Source: Verrucomicrobiales bacterium (GTDB lineage Bacteria; Verrucomicrobiota; Verrucomicrobiia; Limisphaerales; UBA11320). From it: DNA of 64,000 nt. Each line of letters opens with the position of its first letter. The first letter of the stretch is position 1. The translations under genes and the position numbers were made by a program. Location: contig JAEUHE010000193.1 of the NCBI GenBank assembly GCA_016793885.1, positions 1 to 64,000 on the forward strand, written 5' to 3'. The notes under the pieces were generated by a model. The model made no database searches and had not been told where the DNA came from. It saw only the letters and a program-made list of their open reading frames with translations. This document shows positions 61,719 to 64,000 of the stretch, one piece after another.

Positions 61719-61800
61719 CCCCAATGACAAATGAGCAATGAACAATTCGCAATGTGCAATCCGGCCCCAGGCACCTACCACCTGACACCCGGCCCCAGCC
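61719..61800 (+). repeat. Beta and delta heptamer arrays abutting the IS right end
   Basis: Six CAATGNN-type units (61722-61763) start at the CCCC that also ends the IS inverted repeat. CTGACAC-type delta units follow (about 61770-61797). The unit order matches the 44805-44846 array (including a CAATTCG unit before CAATGTG). Confidence 0.7.
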
Positions 61801-61857
61801 CCCTCCCCTTCCACATCTTCCTGGATTCCGCGCGGCTCCGCCCTAGACTCTTTCGGT

Positions 61858-63498
61858 ATGCAGTTGACGATCGGCCCGCGGATGGCACCCGTTGCTCCTC
61901 TCCTCGCCGGGATATGGATTGTCTTCGCCCAGTTCGCTCTCGTTCTGAGCGTGTTCCCCGCGATCAACACCGACGCCTCTTCGCTCTCCTACGGCCACTC
62001 TTCCGCTCCGCTGTTTGAGTCCGCACGCGTCCTGCCCCTCGAACTAGAGATCGCTCCCGACGGACTGGCCAGTTTGAGAAAGGACCGACGGCGGCCGGTG
62101 ACCGGCTGGGTGCGCCAGGGAACGACGATCTACTCCAACGTGTTCATCCACCTGAAGGGAACCCGCGGCAGTGTGCGTTCGATTGATGATAAACCTTCGT
62201 TCACCCTGCAGTTTGCGGCCGGTTCCCCAGCCCACCAATTCTATGGCTTGAGGAAGATCCATCTGAACAATGCGGTCGAGGATCCCACCTACCTTAACCA
62301 GGGACTCGGATCCCACCTCTTCCACACGGCGGGAATCGCGACGCCGCGAACGACCTATGCCTCGGTTCGCCTGGGCTCCCGACGGTTGGGCATCTACGTG
62401 CTGCAGGAAGGCCTGACCGAAGAGTATGTTGCGGATCGTTATCCAGGTGCGGGTGTTCTGCTCTTCGAACCCGGACGCGGTCAGGATGTGGACCAGGTGC
62501 TGGTCCCCAAGTGGGAGAATTCCGAAGCCTGGGCCACGTTCTTCGCTCGGTTAGACCAGGCCTTGCGAGCGGACCCCGTGAGCGAGCGATGGAACCAGCT
62601 TTCGGAAATCGTGGATCTCGATCAGTTCGTCACCTTTATGGCGATGGAGATCATTCTGGGACATCGCGACGGATATTGCCTGGCTCGGAACAATTTTCGT
62701 CTGGCGTTGGATCGCGCGCGGGGGAGGTTTTTTTGGGTGCCGTACGGCATGGACCAACTGCTCGGCAATCCCAAGGCGGTGTTGGTTCCCAGCATGGCCG
62801 GCAGGCTGGCAGAAGCCGTGATGCGCACGCCCGAAGGGCAGGCGAGATACCGTCGGAAGTGTGAACAGTTAGTCGCCGAGGTCTTTCAACCTGGGCCAAT
62901 CGCCACCTGGATCCAGAACCAAGCCCGGGTCCTAGAGCCCTGGCTGTCCTGGAGGGAGCTTTCCTCGTTTCGGCGTGAGGTCGCCGATTTGGAGCAACGG
63001 GTCTACGACCGTCGCGCCTTCTTGGACCGTCAGCTGGCCGAGCCTGAATTGCGCCCGGTCTCCTGGCGGGAGGGGGAGACTCTTTTGGAGAACTGGACAC
63101 CTCGGGACGTCCCCGACGGGGGCAAGTTGGATCGGCCTCAGGTGGAAGACGGGCTGAGCGTACTGCGGGTGGTGGCCGGCAGCCGGACGGCCGCTTCCTG
63201 GCGATCCAAGGTCCTGTTGTCAGCCGGGCACTACCGATTCCAGGGGCGAGTGCGGACATCGGGAGTGGAGCCGCTGCTTTTCGGAGCTCGGAACGGTGCC
63301 GCATTGCGGGTGGCCGACCTCACTTTGGAGCGGATCCCCACCGTGCTGGGGGACAGTCCTTGGACACCGTTGGAGGTGACCTTTCGGGTCGTGGGCGAGC
63401 CCCGCGTCTTTGAAATGGTCTGCGAGCTGCGAGCCCGCCGCGGGGAGGCCTGGTTTGACCTCAGAACGCTTCGGTTGGTGAAACTGCCCGATTATTAA
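61858..63498 (+). CDS. CotH kinase-like exported protein
   Basis: 546 aa. An N-terminal hydrophobic segment (about 10-35) suggests export or a membrane anchor. The CotH domain (about 55-330) shows the family layout: VFIHLKGTRGSVRSIDDKPSFTLQF, FYGLRKIHLNNAVEDPTYLNQ, IYVLQEGLTEEYV, and HRDGYCLARNNFRL with FFWVPYGMDQLLGN, where the Asp of YGMDQ fits the metal-binding position. The C-terminal part (about 415-540) is beta-rich. CotH relatives phosphorylate exported proteins. It precedes a pseudopilin gene by 50 bp. Confidence 0.85.
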   Translation: MQLTIGPRMAPVAPLLAGIWIVFAQFALVLSVFPAINTDASSLSYGHSSAPLFESARVLPLELEIAPDGLASLRKDRRRPVTGWVRQGTTIYSNVFIHLKGTRGSVRSIDDKPSFTLQFAAGSPAHQFYGLRKIHLNNAVEDPTYLNQGLGSHLFHTAGIATPRTTYASVRLGSRRLGIYVLQEGLTEEYVADRYPGAGVLLFEPGRGQDVDQVLVPKWENSEAWATFFARLDQALRADPVSERWNQLSEIVDLDQFVTFMAMEIILGHRDGYCLARNNFRLALDRARGRFFWVPYGMDQLLGNPKAVLVPSMAGRLAEAVMRTPEGQARYRRKCEQLVAEVFQPGPIATWIQNQARVLEPWLSWRELSSFRREVADLEQRVYDRRAFLDRQLAEPELRPVSWREGETLLENWTPRDVPDGGKLDRPQVEDGLSVLRVVAGSRTAASWRSKVLLSAGHYRFQGRVRTSGVEPLLFGARNGAALRVADLTLERIPTVLGDSPWTPLEVTFRVVGEPRVFEMVCELRARRGEAWFDLRTLRLVKLPDY

Positions 63499-63548
63499 GA
63501 TAACGGTCAATTGACATCCCCAATTGCGGAATTAGATTGCCCTTATCT

Positions 63549-64000
63549 ATGGAACAAAGAGTCGTCAAGCAGGCTCGTGCCTTTACGCTGATCGAGTTAT
63601 TGGTGGTCATAGCGATTATCGCGATTCTGGCCGGAATGCTTCTCCCCAGCTTGGCGAGTGGTAAGCTGAAGGCCAAGAACGTCGAATGTTCCAACCAGTT
63701 GAAGCAGATTGGGATAGGCTTTAAGCTCTGGGCCAACGACCATGATGACAAGTTTCCCTGGCAGTTGGCGGAGTCCAAGGGGGGGTCTCAGGCAGCTGCG
63801 GTTTGGGTTCAACATTTCCGGGTGGCCTCGAACCAGATCGCTACCCCTCGGATCTTGGTCTGCCCCACCGACCGGGAGAAACAGCCGATTCTCAACTGGA
63901 GCAATCTGGATCCCGAGATGAATTTCAGCTATTTCGTGGGGACCGAGTCGCGTGAGCCCCAACCGCAGACCATTGTGATCGGGGACCGGAATGTCTTCGG
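63549..64000 (+). CDS. Type II secretion-like pseudopilin, 3' end outside window
   Basis: The frame opens at the ATG at 63549 and runs without stop to the window edge (about 150 codons). The prepilin segment is [20 protein letters not shown] (residues 11-30), and [12 protein letters not shown] follows, as in the same family at 24424. The H-X9-DG end would lie beyond the window. It probably shares a transcript with the CotH gene. Confidence 0.85.
   Translation, partial: MEQRVVKQARAFTLIELLVVIAIIAILAGMLLPSLASGKLKAKNVECSNQLKQIGIGFKLWANDHDDKFPWQLAESKGGSQAAAVWVQHFRVASNQIATPRILVCPTDREKQPILNWSNLDPEMNFSYFVGTESREPQPQTIVIGDRNVF

Larger units (their letters stand above)
60285..61721 (-). mobile_element. 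IS3-family insertion sequence
   Basis: About 1437 bp. Imperfect terminal inverted repeats start at 60285 (GGGTCAAGTCCTGAAA) and, on the other strand, at 61721 (GGGTCAGGTCCTGAAA), with further agreement to GGTAC. Two overlapping transposase frames lie on the minus strand with a programmed -1 frameshift signal. I do not see a matching target duplication. The left 188 bp between the transposase stop and the end contain a long hairpin that may be a second repeat inserted into the IS. Confidence 0.85.

Noticed and set aside
60285-61721. Target-site duplication of the IS
   Set aside because: The bases next to the two inverted repeats do not match over 3-5 bp.

Overview
The window looks like chromosome from a GC-rich, free-living Verrucomicrobiota, most likely near subdivision 3 (Pedosphaera/Limisphaerales-like). 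This is inferred from gene content, not from a marker gene. The basis is: very large secreted proteins with lamin-tail (LTD), Ig-like, CotH and autotransporter-type beta-strand repeats; DUF1559-style pseudopilins with an N-terminal FTLIELLVV segment and, where the C-terminus is visible, H-X9-DG; ECF sigma factors paired with Ser/Thr kinases; a DUF5679 zinc ribbon next to a double-length NDP kinase; and menaquinone synthesis through MqnA. No tRNA, rRNA, CRISPR array, prophage or conjugative module was recognised.

Layout. 0-16 kb: the tail of a NorD-like VWA protein, then three giant or large exported proteins (propeller/toroid protein, 2114-aa CotH/LTD/Ig protein, 1855-aa beta-strand-repeat/P-domain/double-esterase protein). 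16-22.5 kb: two ECF-sigma/Ser-Thr-kinase modules that diverge from one 195-bp region; one kinase carries a zinc anti-sigma-like head, the other an extracytoplasmic PhnD-like domain. 22.5-29 kb: LTD/Ig protein, pseudopilin, LTD-phytase, an FmdB-like protein and a PhnZ-like HD oxygenase, a possible phosphorus-related neighbourhood. 29-34 kb: lytic transglycosylase, Rrf2 regulator, BatE-like protein, TlyA, NAD kinase, LacI regulator. 34-41.3 kb: a signalling block (NtrC-type regulator, FlgN-like/TPR/Pro-rich operon, REC-pseudoREC-STAS protein, CheX-like protein, divergent HDOD protein). 41.5-58.5 kb: mostly housekeeping (MqnA, class-III aminotransferase, RsmA, Hsp20, Lon, LolA-like protein, ECF sigma, TPR protein, C-terminal half of a split CarB, NDP kinase, MoxR, TrpF). 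58.5-64 kb: DUF4912 protein, an IS3-family insertion sequence, a second CotH protein and the start of another pseudopilin.

The most unusual signal is non-coding. Short arrays of exactly 7-bp units, in at least four unit families (GAGTGAY, CAATGNN, GATTNNN/AAAATCY, GTGTCAG), sit almost always within about 15 bp of, or directly over, the 3' end of a gene. Arrays of one family share their first and last units and the order of variant units. One 42-nt array is identical, in inverted orientation, at 44.74 and 60.18 kb. A second repeat of about 220 bp (copies at 28.90 and 41.31 kb, a fragment at 30.24 kb) also ends exactly on the stop codon of the adjacent gene. Together with a hairpin repeat nested in the IS, a roughly 250-bp inverted-repeat-bounded element at 10.0 kb and a 70-bp palindromic repeat, these make the gene 3' ends of this genome a preferred landing place for small repeats.

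All coordinates, alignments and motif positions were read by eye. Family names rest on recognised motifs, not on database searches.
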